The notes under the pieces are model-generated. The model searched no databases. It saw nothing but the letters and a program-made list of their open reading frames with translations, and was not told where the DNA came from. Below, one piece after another: positions 17,744 through 25,381 of a stretch of DNA of 58,630 nucleotides; positions within the stretch are counted from its first letter, which is position 1, and each line of letters starts with the position of its first letter. Source of the DNA: Eubacterium sp. (GTDB lineage: Bacteria > Bacillota > Clostridia > Lachnospirales > Lachnospiraceae); the NCBI GenBank assembly GCA_024698585.1, contig JAILRB010000044.1, forward strand, positions 1-58,630, read 5' to 3'. The position numbers and the translations under genes are program-made.

Positions 17744-19240
17744 ATGAAACAAAAAGAGTTTGACAGAAGCGCAGGCATCCTGATGCCTGTAAGTAGTTTA
17801 CCTTCTCCATATGGAATCGGAACCTTTGGAAAAGAAGCATATGACTTTGTGGACAGACTTGTGGAAGCACGTCAGAAATACTGGCAGGTGTTACCGTTAG
17901 GCCCTACAGGCTTTGGAGACAGTCCATATGCATCTTTTTCTGCGTTTGCAGGAAATCCGTATTTTGTGGATTTGGATACCTTGATTGCGGAAGGATTGCT
18001 GACCAAGGAATATGTGGAAGGATTCCGATGGAACATGGAAGAACAGTTTGTGGATTACGGACTGCTTCACCAATCAAGAACCAAGGTATTAAGAAAAGCC
18101 TATGAGAACAGCAAGCATAAGGATACGAAAGAATACCTTGATTTTGTAAAAGAAAATGAATTCTGGTTAAAGGATTACTGTATGTACATTTCCTGCAAGA
18201 AACATTTTGAGGATATGGCATGGCAGGAATGGAACGAGGATATCAAGTTCCGAAAGAATACAGCACTTCGTGCCTATGAGGAACAGTTAAAAGACGATAT
18301 TGAATTCCAGATGTTTGTGCAGTTTAAGTTCTACGAACAGTGGAACCAATTAAAAGATTATGCCAATGAAAATGGAGTGGAAATCATTGGAGATATTCCG
18401 ATTTATATGGCAGAGGACTCTGCAGATGTATGGCAGAATCCTCACATCTTCCAATTAGATCAGGATTTGAATCCGACGAAGGTTGCCGGTGTTCCGCCGG
18501 ATGCTTTTTCTGAGACCGGGCAGCGATGGGGAAATCCATTGTATGACTGGAAGCGTCTCGAAAAGGAAGACTTCTCCTGGTGGAGAAAACGAATGGAACA
18601 CTCCGCGAAATTATACGATGTGATTCGAATTGACCACTTTATCGGAATGACGAAGTATTATGCCATTCCGGCAGAGGAAGAAGATGCAGTCAATGGAACC
18701 TGGGTGGACGGACCGGGAATGAAACTGATTCGTGCCATCAATGAATCTGTTGGAACAAAGAGAATCATTGCAGAGGATTTAGGGGTGAAGATGCCGGAAG
18801 TGGAAGCAGTGCTCAATGAAAGTGGGTATCCGGGAATGAAAGTTCTGGAGTTTGCTTTTGACGGAAATCGAAAGAATGAACACCTTCCATATAACTGGGA
18901 TGCAAACATTGTGGCTTGTGGGGGAACTCATGACAATGATACTCTGGTAGGGTATTTTACCGGACTCCAATGGTGGGAACTGGGATATATCCGCGAATAT
19001 ATGGGCGACCAGCATGCATCCATTGAAAAACTGGTGGATAATATTTTCAGAGATGCTTACGCCAGTGTGGCAAACATCGTTATCTTCCAGATGCAGGATG
19101 TGTTGAAGGTAGGAAGTCTGGGTCGAATGAATATTCCTTCATCCATGGGAACCAACTGGAGATGGAGAATGTTGAAAGAACAGGTTGACCCGAAGGACGT
19201 AGAGCGATTAAGATATTTATGCGATATTTATGGTAGATAG
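17744..19240 (+). CDS. malQ: 4-alpha-glucanotransferase (amylomaltase, GH77)
   Basis: MalQ transfers alpha-1,4-glucan chains between maltodextrins during glycogen or maltodextrin use. The 498-residue protein matches GH77 in length and motifs: RSAGILMPVSSLPSPYGIG at the start, VIRIDHFIGMTKYYAIP with the nucleophile Asp, IAEDLGVKMPEV with the acid/base Glu, and GGTHDNDTLVGYF with the stabilising Asp. ATG 17744 is preferred (GGGAG 8 nt upstream); an earlier in-frame ATG at 17690 lies inside the preceding gene. The gap from the rhomboid-like gene is 40 nt. Confidence 0.96.
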   Translation: MKQKEFDRSAGILMPVSSLPSPYGIGTFGKEAYDFVDRLVEARQKYWQVLPLGPTGFGDSPYASFSAFAGNPYFVDLDTLIAEGLLTKEYVEGFRWNMEEQFVDYGLLHQSRTKVLRKAYENSKHKDTKEYLDFVKENEFWLKDYCMYISCKKHFEDMAWQEWNEDIKFRKNTALRAYEEQLKDDIEFQMFVQFKFYEQWNQLKDYANENGVEIIGDIPIYMAEDSADVWQNPHIFQLDQDLNPTKVAGVPPDAFSETGQRWGNPLYDWKRLEKEDFSWWRKRMEHSAKLYDVIRIDHFIGMTKYYAIPAEEEDAVNGTWVDGPGMKLIRAINESVGTKRIIAEDLGVKMPEVEAVLNESGYPGMKVLEFAFDGNRKNEHLPYNWDANIVACGGTHDNDTLVGYFTGLQWWELGYIREYMGDQHASIEKLVDNIFRDAYASVANIVIFQMQDVLKVGSLGRMNIPSSMGTNWRWRMLKEQVDPKDVERLRYLCDIYGR

Positions 19241-19291
19241 TTAAGGTACTACACTAAAATATATGATTGAAAACAAAGGAGGACTGAAACA

Positions 19292-20548
19292 ATGGAAAAG
19301 AAACCATTTGTAACATTAGAACAGTTAAAGGAGATTGAAAAGACATATCCGACACCATTTCATATTTATGATGAAAAAGGATTCGTGGAAAATGCGAGAA
19401 ATGTAAATAAGGCATTTTCATGGAACAAGGGATTCCGTGAATATTTTGCAGTAAAGGCGACTCCAAACCCATTCATCATTAAGAGACTGAAAGAAGAAGG
19501 AATCGGTGTAGACTGTTCTTCCTATACAGAATTAATGATTGCTGATAAACTTGGTTTCAGAAATGAAGAAATTATGTTTTCATCCAATGAAACACCGGAG
19601 GGAGAGTTTAAGTACTGTAACTCTTTAGGTGGAATCATTAACTTAGATGATATTACTATGATTGAGTTCATGGAAGAAGAATGTGGCATTCCGGAAACTG
19701 TATCCTGTCGTTATAATCCGGGTGGAATTTATGAGGTTTGCAACGGAATTATGGATAATCCGGGAGATGCAAAATATGGTATGACACCGGAGCAGATTCG
19801 TGAAGCATTCCGTATCCTGAAGGGAAAGGGCGTAAAGCACTTTGGTATTCACGCATTCCTTGCCAGCAATACTGTAACAAACGAATATTATCCAATGCTT
19901 GCCAAGGATATTTTTGAATTGGCAGTTAGTTTAAAGAAAGAATTAGATGTTCACATTGCATTCGTGAACCTTTCAGGTGGTGTTGGAATTCCTTATACAC
20001 CGGATCAGGAACCAAACGATATTTTTGCAATTGGTGAAGGGGTTCATAAAGTATATGATGAAATCCTTGTTCCGGAAGGAATGGATGATGTGGCAATTTA
20101 TACGGAAATGGGACGTTTCATGATGGGACCATATGGTGCCCTGGTCACAAAGGCTGTTCATGAGAAACATATTTACAAGGAATACATCGGTGTGGATGCC
20201 TGTGCAGTAAACCTGATGCGTCCGGCAATGTATGGCTCATACCACCATATCACTGTTATGGGAAAAGAGAATGAACCATGTGATCACGTTTATGATGTGG
20301 TTGGTTCCTTATGTGAAAACAATGATAAGTTTGCTGTAGACAGAAAACTTCCGAAAATTGATTTGGGGGATTTCCTTGTGATTCATGATACCGGAGCACA
20401 CGGTTATGCTATGGGATATAATTACAACGGACGGCTGAAGTCGGCAGAGTTATTGTTAAAGGAAGATGGAAGTGTGGAAATGATTCGTCGTGCGGAAACA
20501 CCGAAGGATTATTTCGCAACCTTTGATTTTAGCGATATTATGAAATAA
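19292..20548 (+). CDS. lysA: Diaminopimelate decarboxylase
   Basis: LysA removes CO2 from meso-diaminopimelate to make lysine. This 418-residue fold-type III PLP enzyme has the Schiff-base lysine in YFAVKATPNP, the phosphate-binding glycine loop VNLSGGVGIPYTP, and a late DTGAHGYAMGYNYNGRL block carrying substrate contacts. The sequence belongs to the shorter clostridial branch of the family, so a related substrate cannot be fully excluded. AAAGGAGG precedes the start. Confidence 0.9.
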   Translation: MEKKPFVTLEQLKEIEKTYPTPFHIYDEKGFVENARNVNKAFSWNKGFREYFAVKATPNPFIIKRLKEEGIGVDCSSYTELMIADKLGFRNEEIMFSSNETPEGEFKYCNSLGGIINLDDITMIEFMEEECGIPETVSCRYNPGGIYEVCNGIMDNPGDAKYGMTPEQIREAFRILKGKGVKHFGIHAFLASNTVTNEYYPMLAKDIFELAVSLKKELDVHIAFVNLSGGVGIPYTPDQEPNDIFAIGEGVHKVYDEILVPEGMDDVAIYTEMGRFMMGPYGALVTKAVHEKHIYKEYIGVDACAVNLMRPAMYGSYHHITVMGKENEPCDHVYDVVGSLCENNDKFAVDRKLPKIDLGDFLVIHDTGAHGYAMGYNYNGRLKSAELLLKEDGSVEMIRRAETPKDYFATFDFSDIMK

Positions 20549-20573
20549 AACAACACGTTTGATGGAGATGGAA

Positions 20574-21959
20574 ATGAAGAAAATCGTCAGTGATTTATTA
20601 AAAAACAGAAATGTAGAAGAAGGTCTTAAGGAATATCCGAAGAACTTTAAAAAAATGAATTGTGAGTATGCAATGATTCGTCTCGCAATGAATTACTATA
20701 CATACTACACCATGGTGGAAGAAGACAATGGGCTTGTGATAGATTATCACAAGGAACTTTCCACCCTCCATCAGGTGATTGAAAAAATATTTGGAAAAAA
20801 TGAGGAAGTATCCGGGGAAGATATTTCCAAGGTGGAAGACATTCGAAAGAATGTCATTAACAATGTGCAGGATTTAACCTGTTATGTTGATATGTTCAAT
20901 GTTTATGAACATGCGTTGAACCGTGTGGAATATCGTTTTAAAGACGAAGAAATTCCAGCGGATTATACAGATGAAGCGTTAACGAAAAAACTGATGCAGT
21001 TTATTTTAGAGGATGAAGATCGTATGGCTGTGAATCAGAAAATCAGTCAGGTCATCGGACAGCTTCCGCTTCGTCTGACTAAAAACAAGTTTTATGAAAT
21101 GCTTGCTCAGGGAATGTCTATTTATCAGGAGGGAACTAAAAAGAGTCTGGATGATTTCCTCTATATGATTAAGACTACCAGTATGTTAGAAAAAACAGAT
21201 TCCATGCAGGAAAACTATCCACATTTGGAAGAGGTTTTTGATGCATTTAAAGAGGTTGAATTTAAGACGATTTCTAGTGAACAATATGAAGATATGCGTT
21301 ATAATATAGAAAAGTCTTCAGAGTATATTGAAGACACCATGAACGGATATTTGATGTTACAGGAAATTATTAATGATTTATTGTTGGTTTTATACACGAA
21401 GGATTCCGAGGAAGAAAATGCCACTACGGCAGTTTGCGAGGATATTATTAAGAACACGAATCTTTTGTTCTTACAGAAATTCCCGGAAAAGAGTGCGGAG
21501 GAAATCATGGATTTATTTGTGCAGCTGGAAGGCTGTCAGGAAGAGTTGTATCCGAAACTGACTTCCTTTGACATTACAGATGAAATTCAGAAAAGCTATC
21601 AGGAAAAGATTGCGGAACTGGGGCTTAGCGAAGTATACGAACAGGTATATAAACTGCCGAAGCTGAATTCAGACAGTATGTTTATTGAACTGGATGCAGA
21701 GGATGATACCGAAGCGGTGAGTGAAAGCTATGTAATGGAGCAGCAGGAAGCATTGATTCAGGCTTATGGCGAATTGTTCCAGAACAATGAAAAGATGATT
21801 AACCGTGCGGTGATGTCTATGGCCTTATCGGAACTTCCGGTATTTTTTAACAATATCAGTGAATTACAGGATTACATTTATAATAATTTATCAATTTGTA
21901 CCGACAAAGCGGAAAAACTTGCGTGTATTGAGATTTTGAATGGAATCATGGAAGCTTAA
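20574..21959 (+). CDS. Conserved hypothetical protein (461 aa, mostly helical)
   Basis: I do not recognise this family. The protein is soluble, acidic and almost entirely alpha-helical by pattern, with no signal peptide, membrane segment or clear catalytic motif. Several ATGs are possible (20562, 20568, 20574); ATG 20574 has GGAG at the right distance (6 nt). It starts 25 nt after lysA and is followed 14 nt later by another unknown gene, then DUF2953 and the spore gene ytfJ, so it may belong to a sporulation- or envelope-related transcript; that link is inferred from position only. Confidence 0.7.
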   Translation: MKKIVSDLLKNRNVEEGLKEYPKNFKKMNCEYAMIRLAMNYYTYYTMVEEDNGLVIDYHKELSTLHQVIEKIFGKNEEVSGEDISKVEDIRKNVINNVQDLTCYVDMFNVYEHALNRVEYRFKDEEIPADYTDEALTKKLMQFILEDEDRMAVNQKISQVIGQLPLRLTKNKFYEMLAQGMSIYQEGTKKSLDDFLYMIKTTSMLEKTDSMQENYPHLEEVFDAFKEVEFKTISSEQYEDMRYNIEKSSEYIEDTMNGYLMLQEIINDLLLVLYTKDSEEENATTAVCEDIIKNTNLLFLQKFPEKSAEEIMDLFVQLEGCQEELYPKLTSFDITDEIQKSYQEKIAELGLSEVYEQVYKLPKLNSDSMFIELDAEDDTEAVSESYVMEQQEALIQAYGELFQNNEKMINRAVMSMALSELPVFFNNISELQDYIYNNLSICTDKAEKLACIEILNGIMEA

Positions 21960-21973
21960 GATGGAGTTTGTTT

Positions 21974-22291
21974 ATGATTTGGTATAAAGATTTATACGTT
22001 GGATATAATCTTTTGGAACGAAAACGAGAAGTGATTCGTAAGATGAAGTGGGGAAAGCAGCAGTTTAATGTGTTTGCCATTACCCTTTCACGGAATGAAC
22101 ACGATTTGTTGGAAATCTATCCATCCAATGTATTGACGCAAAAGTATTATAAGAATTCCGACCTGGTTGTCGTGGGAATTGCTTACGGAAAAGAAGAAGC
22201 ATTGGACATGATGCAGCTGGTTTTGCAGGATTGCATGGAAGATACCGGCGGGTTGGATGTCAAGGCATATATCAGAGATAATATGAAATAA
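21974..22291 (+). CDS. Conserved hypothetical protein (105 aa)
   Basis: A small soluble protein of unknown function. It begins MIWYKDLYVGYNLLERKREVIRK and has an alpha/beta pattern with the strands FNVFAITLS and DLVVVGIAYG. No enzyme motif is visible. ATG 21974 has GATGGAG upstream; a TTG at 21968 is an alternative. Tight spacing on both sides (14 and 23 nt) indicates co-transcription with the preceding unknown gene and the DUF2953 gene. Confidence 0.7.
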   Translation: MIWYKDLYVGYNLLERKREVIRKMKWGKQQFNVFAITLSRNEHDLLEIYPSNVLTQKYYKNSDLVVVGIAYGKEEALDMMQLVLQDCMEDTGGLDVKAYIRDNMK

Positions 22292-22314
22292 AAAGAAAGC
22301 AAGGAAAAAAGCCT

Positions 22315-23241
22315 ATGATATTACAGATATTACTGCTCATTCTAAAAATAATCGGAATAATATTATTGGTTGTTTTATGTCTTGCTTTACTTTTGCTGTT
22401 TTATCCTATAAAATATGTGGGAAATGCTGATGTAAAAGATCAGACTGCTACATATCACTGCAAGTCCTGGTGGCTTTTTCACATCATTCATATCACAGTG
22501 GATGGCGTGAATGCAGAAGGCTTGGCGAAGGTAAGACTCTTTGGGATTCCAATTTACCGGAAGGATTTTCAGGAAGTTGAGGAACCGGACGAGGAAGTTT
22601 CCAAGGAACAGGAAAAGGAAACGCCTGAAATCGTGGAAGTGGTTTCGAAAGAAACGATTGAGGAATCACCCCAAATAGTGGTAAAGGAAACAGTTCAGGA
22701 ACCTGCTGAACCGGATTCTTCTGATGAGGAAGAAAAAACTTCTTTTTTTAAGAAGGTAAAGAAAATTCCGGGAAAAATCAAGGAACTTTTTGAAAAAATC
22801 CGGGAATTGTTCCGGACCGTGAAAGATTCCTACAGCAGTAATAAGGAAAAGGCGTCGGAGGCAAAGAAAAAACTGGATTATACCAGAAGATTGTTGAAAC
22901 ATCCGAGAACCAAGCAGGCCTACCTTTATGTAAAGGAAATGGTGATAAAATTATTAAAGCATCTTCGCCCGAAGAAAGTGGAAGGGGAATTGCTTTTTGG
23001 AATGGAACAGCCGGATCAAACCGGACAGATTTTAGGATATGTGTCCATGACTTCGGCGATGTTTCGGATTCCGCTAACGAAAATGAATATTACTCCGGAC
23101 TTTGAAAAAAAGGTGCTGGATGGTTATATATCCATAAAAGGAAAATTTCTTTTGGGAATTGTACTTGTATATCTGTTAAAAGTGTATTTTAATAGAGATG
23201 TGAAATGGGTACTGGAAAAAAGTAAAAAGATTAGAAAATAA
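22315..23241 (+). CDS. DUF2953 membrane protein (YtfI-like)
   Basis: This 308-residue protein has one strongly hydrophobic N-terminal segment (residues about 2-30), a WWLFHIIHITVDG strand pair, a long Glu/Lys-rich linker (about 80-190) and a C-terminal domain ending FNRDVKWVLEKSKKIRK. The domain order matches DUF2953 proteins, which in Bacillus (YtfI) sit beside YtfJ/GerW. The ytfJ-like gene begins 19 nt downstream here, preserving that pairing. The acidic/basic linker is longer than in compact relatives. Role in spores is inferred from context. Confidence 0.8.
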   Translation: MILQILLLILKIIGIILLVVLCLALLLLFYPIKYVGNADVKDQTATYHCKSWWLFHIIHITVDGVNAEGLAKVRLFGIPIYRKDFQEVEEPDEEVSKEQEKETPEIVEVVSKETIEESPQIVVKETVQEPAEPDSSDEEEKTSFFKKVKKIPGKIKELFEKIRELFRTVKDSYSSNKEKASEAKKKLDYTRRLLKHPRTKQAYLYVKEMVIKLLKHLRPKKVEGELLFGMEQPDQTGQILGYVSMTSAMFRIPLTKMNITPDFEKKVLDGYISIKGKFLLGIVLVYLLKVYFNRDVKWVLEKSKKIRK

Positions 23242-23260
23242 TTTTTAGGAGGCTGTTGAT

Positions 23261-23623
23261 ATGGCAGAAAATAATAGAACAACAGAGGAATTATTAAAGG
23301 CAATGGAAAAATTCATCACAACAAAATCCGTTGTGGGCGAACCAATTACTATTGATGATACCATTCTTCTTCCAATGGCAGATGTTTCCTTTGGAATGGG
23401 AATCGGTACGTTCTCAAAAGGCGATAACGGAACCGGTGGTGTAGGCGGAAAAATCACACCGACAGCTGTCTTAGTCATGAAGAACGGAACATCAAAAATC
23501 ATCAGCATTAAAGAACAGGATGGTTTCTCAAAGATTATGGATCTTGTTCCGGATGTTGTGGACAAATTCACAAGTAAAAAAGACGATGATTTTGACATTG
23601 ATGAAGAATTAAGTGACAAATAA
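23261..23623 (+). CDS. ytfJ: GerW/YtfJ-family sporulation protein
   Basis: This 120-residue protein matches the YtfJ (GerW) family: the TKSVVGEPITIDDTILLP segment, the glycine-rich GMGIGTFSKGDNGTGGVGGK stretch, and the PTAVLVMKNGTSKIISIKEQDGFSKIMDLVPD strand-helix end. In Bacillus subtilis GerW is a forespore protein needed for germination responses. AGGAGG lies upstream of the start. The acidic C-terminal tail (DDDFDIDEELSDK) is typical. It is the strongest sign that the organism sporulates. Confidence 0.92.
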   Translation: MAENNRTTEELLKAMEKFITTKSVVGEPITIDDTILLPMADVSFGMGIGTFSKGDNGTGGVGGKITPTAVLVMKNGTSKIISIKEQDGFSKIMDLVPDVVDKFTSKKDDDFDIDEELSDK

Positions 23624-23665
23624 AAAGAACAGGCAGCATATACTAAAGAAAAAAGAGGAATGGGA

Positions 23666-23818
23666 ATGCGGAAAATCATAGGATTTGCATTGTTCTGGAT
23701 TGCAGTGGGAATGATTCTGTCGTTATTTATCGATAGCACAATCATGACTGTTTTTATGATTATCATGTGTATGATTCTCGGGTTCAATCTTTTTTGCTGC
23801 GGAAAGTTAGGAAGATAA
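23666..23818 (+). CDS. Small membrane protein (50 aa)
   Basis: A 50-residue open reading frame, MRKIIGFALFWIAVGMILSL..., consists of two hydrophobic segments split by a short FIDST turn and ends FCCGKLGR. AAGAGGAA precedes ATG 23666 by about 6 nt; an in-frame ATG at 23660 is too close to that site. It fills the 196-nt gap between ytfJ and metF, with its stop 1 nt before the metF start codon, so translation may be coupled. The family is not recognised. Confidence 0.65.
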   Translation: MRKIIGFALFWIAVGMILSLFIDSTIMTVFMIIMCMILGFNLFCCGKLGR

Positions 23819-23819
23819 C

Positions 23820-24692
23820 ATGAATATTTCAGACTTATTTAAAGAAGACAAGACAGTCTTTTCTTTTGAGGTGTTTCCACCGAAGAAGGAAAGCGGAATC
23901 GAGACTGTATATGAAACATTGGGACAACTTACGGATTTACAGCCGGACTTCATTAGCGTGACTTACGGAGCCGGTGGAAGCGGTGTTGCCAATGCGACAA
24001 CCACAGATTTATGTTCTCATATCAAAAATCAGTTAGGGGTGGAAACTATTGCCCACTTGACCTGTTTATATAACACGAGAGAAAGTGTTGATCAAATCAT
24101 GGGAGGATTAAAAAGTCAGGGAGTAAACAATATCCTTGCACTGCGAGGAGATGTGAACCCGAATTCCGAAGTAAAGAATGATTTTCACTATGCTTCGGAA
24201 CTGACAGAATATATTCGTTCCAAGGATATGGGATTTCATGTATCCGGAGCCTGTTATCCGGAAGTGCATCAGGAAGCAGACAGCATGAGAGCGGATATCA
24301 TGAATTTAAAAAAGAAAATTGATGCGGGAGCAGAACATCTGATTTCCCAGTTGTTTTTTGATAATCAGGCATTCTTTGATTTTATTGAGAAGGTTCGAAT
24401 TGCCGGAATTACAGTTCCAGTGGAAGCAGGAATTATGCCGGTAACTAATAAAAAACAGATTGAACGAATGGTATCCATGTGTGGAGCCAGCATTCCTGCA
24501 AAATTATCAAAGGTGCTTCAGCGATTCGGAGATAATCCGGAAGCAATGAGAGATGCTGGAATTTCTTACGCAATTGACCAGATTATTGAACTGGTTGCTA
24601 ATGGAATTGAAGGTGTACATATCTATACCATGAATGACCCATACGTTGCGCGCAAAATCACAGAAGGCGTAAAGAGTATTGTGAAAGCATAA
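23820..24692 (+). CDS. metF: Methylenetetrahydrofolate reductase
   Basis: MetF reduces 5,10-methylene-THF to 5-methyl-THF, the methyl donor for methionine synthase. The 290-residue TIM barrel has the N-terminal catalytic Glu in FSFEVFPPKK, the folate/flavin-binding VTYGAGGSG, LALRGD and the YPEVHQEA block. A ribosome binding site (AGGAAG) lies inside the end of the upstream small gene. The next two genes complete the methionine synthase module. Confidence 0.96.
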   Translation: MNISDLFKEDKTVFSFEVFPPKKESGIETVYETLGQLTDLQPDFISVTYGAGGSGVANATTTDLCSHIKNQLGVETIAHLTCLYNTRESVDQIMGGLKSQGVNNILALRGDVNPNSEVKNDFHYASELTEYIRSKDMGFHVSGACYPEVHQEADSMRADIMNLKKKIDAGAEHLISQLFFDNQAFFDFIEKVRIAGITVPVEAGIMPVTNKKQIERMVSMCGASIPAKLSKVLQRFGDNPEAMRDAGISYAIDQIIELVANGIEGVHIYTMNDPYVARKITEGVKSIVKA

Positions 24693-24703
24693 AGGATAAG
24701 GAA

Positions 24704-25381
24704 ATGGATAATGTTCAAAGTGTAACAATTGAACAGGTTAATTATCAAGAGGCTCTCAGGTATCTGGGGTTCCGGGACAAGGAACCTGACGACACCACAA
24801 AGGAGCTTCTTTTCGCATGTGAAAAAGAACTTCGTCGTGTCATTGACGGAAAATTTATCTATAAGGTATTTGACTTGGTGGAGGGGCAGATTCCAAACTG
24901 TGCATTTACCTTAAAAGGCGATGCCATCCAAAAGCATCTGGAGGGCTGTGATAAGGTGGTTCTGATGTGTGCCACGGTTTCTGCCGGAGTAGATGCATTG
25001 ATCCGAAAGAAACAAATCATTGGAATGGCGGAGGCAATGATTACAGACAGCCTCGCATCTGTGGCAGTGGAACAGGTTTGCGAACAGGCGGAAAAAATCA
25101 TTATGAAAAATTTTCCGGGATATCAGCATACCTGGAGGTTTGGACTGGGATATGGTGATTTCCCATTGTCAGAACAAAAGGATTTTCTGGAGTTGATTGA
25201 TGCACCGAAGCGAATCGGGGTATGTGTCAATGGATCTTCCATGTTAACCCCGGTGAAGTCAGTGACCTGTGTTATGGGAATCGGTCACAATCTAAAGACG
25301 GAAAACGTCCGGAATTGTGATTTTTGTAATATGAGAGAACGTTGTCAGTTTCGAAAGGAAGGAAAAAGCTGTGGAGAATAA
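24704..25381 (+). CDS. Stand-alone methionine synthase reactivation-domain protein
   Basis: This 225-residue protein corresponds to the C-terminal activation domain of long cobalamin-dependent MetH, which binds S-adenosylmethionine and restores oxidised cobalamin. The key block RFGLGYGDFPLSEQKDFLELIDAPKRIGV matches the family's R-x-x-x-GYGD-P motif, followed by SSMLTPVKSVTCVMGIG. A C-terminal CDFCNMRERC motif could bind an iron-sulfur cluster or zinc, and is absent from the E. coli domain. It overlaps metH by 11 nt, which fits a separately made subunit of one enzyme. Confidence 0.9.
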   Translation: MDNVQSVTIEQVNYQEALRYLGFRDKEPDDTTKELLFACEKELRRVIDGKFIYKVFDLVEGQIPNCAFTLKGDAIQKHLEGCDKVVLMCATVSAGVDALIRKKQIIGMAEAMITDSLASVAVEQVCEQAEKIIMKNFPGYQHTWRFGLGYGDFPLSEQKDFLELIDAPKRIGVCVNGSSMLTPVKSVTCVMGIGHNLKTENVRNCDFCNMRERCQFRKEGKSCGE

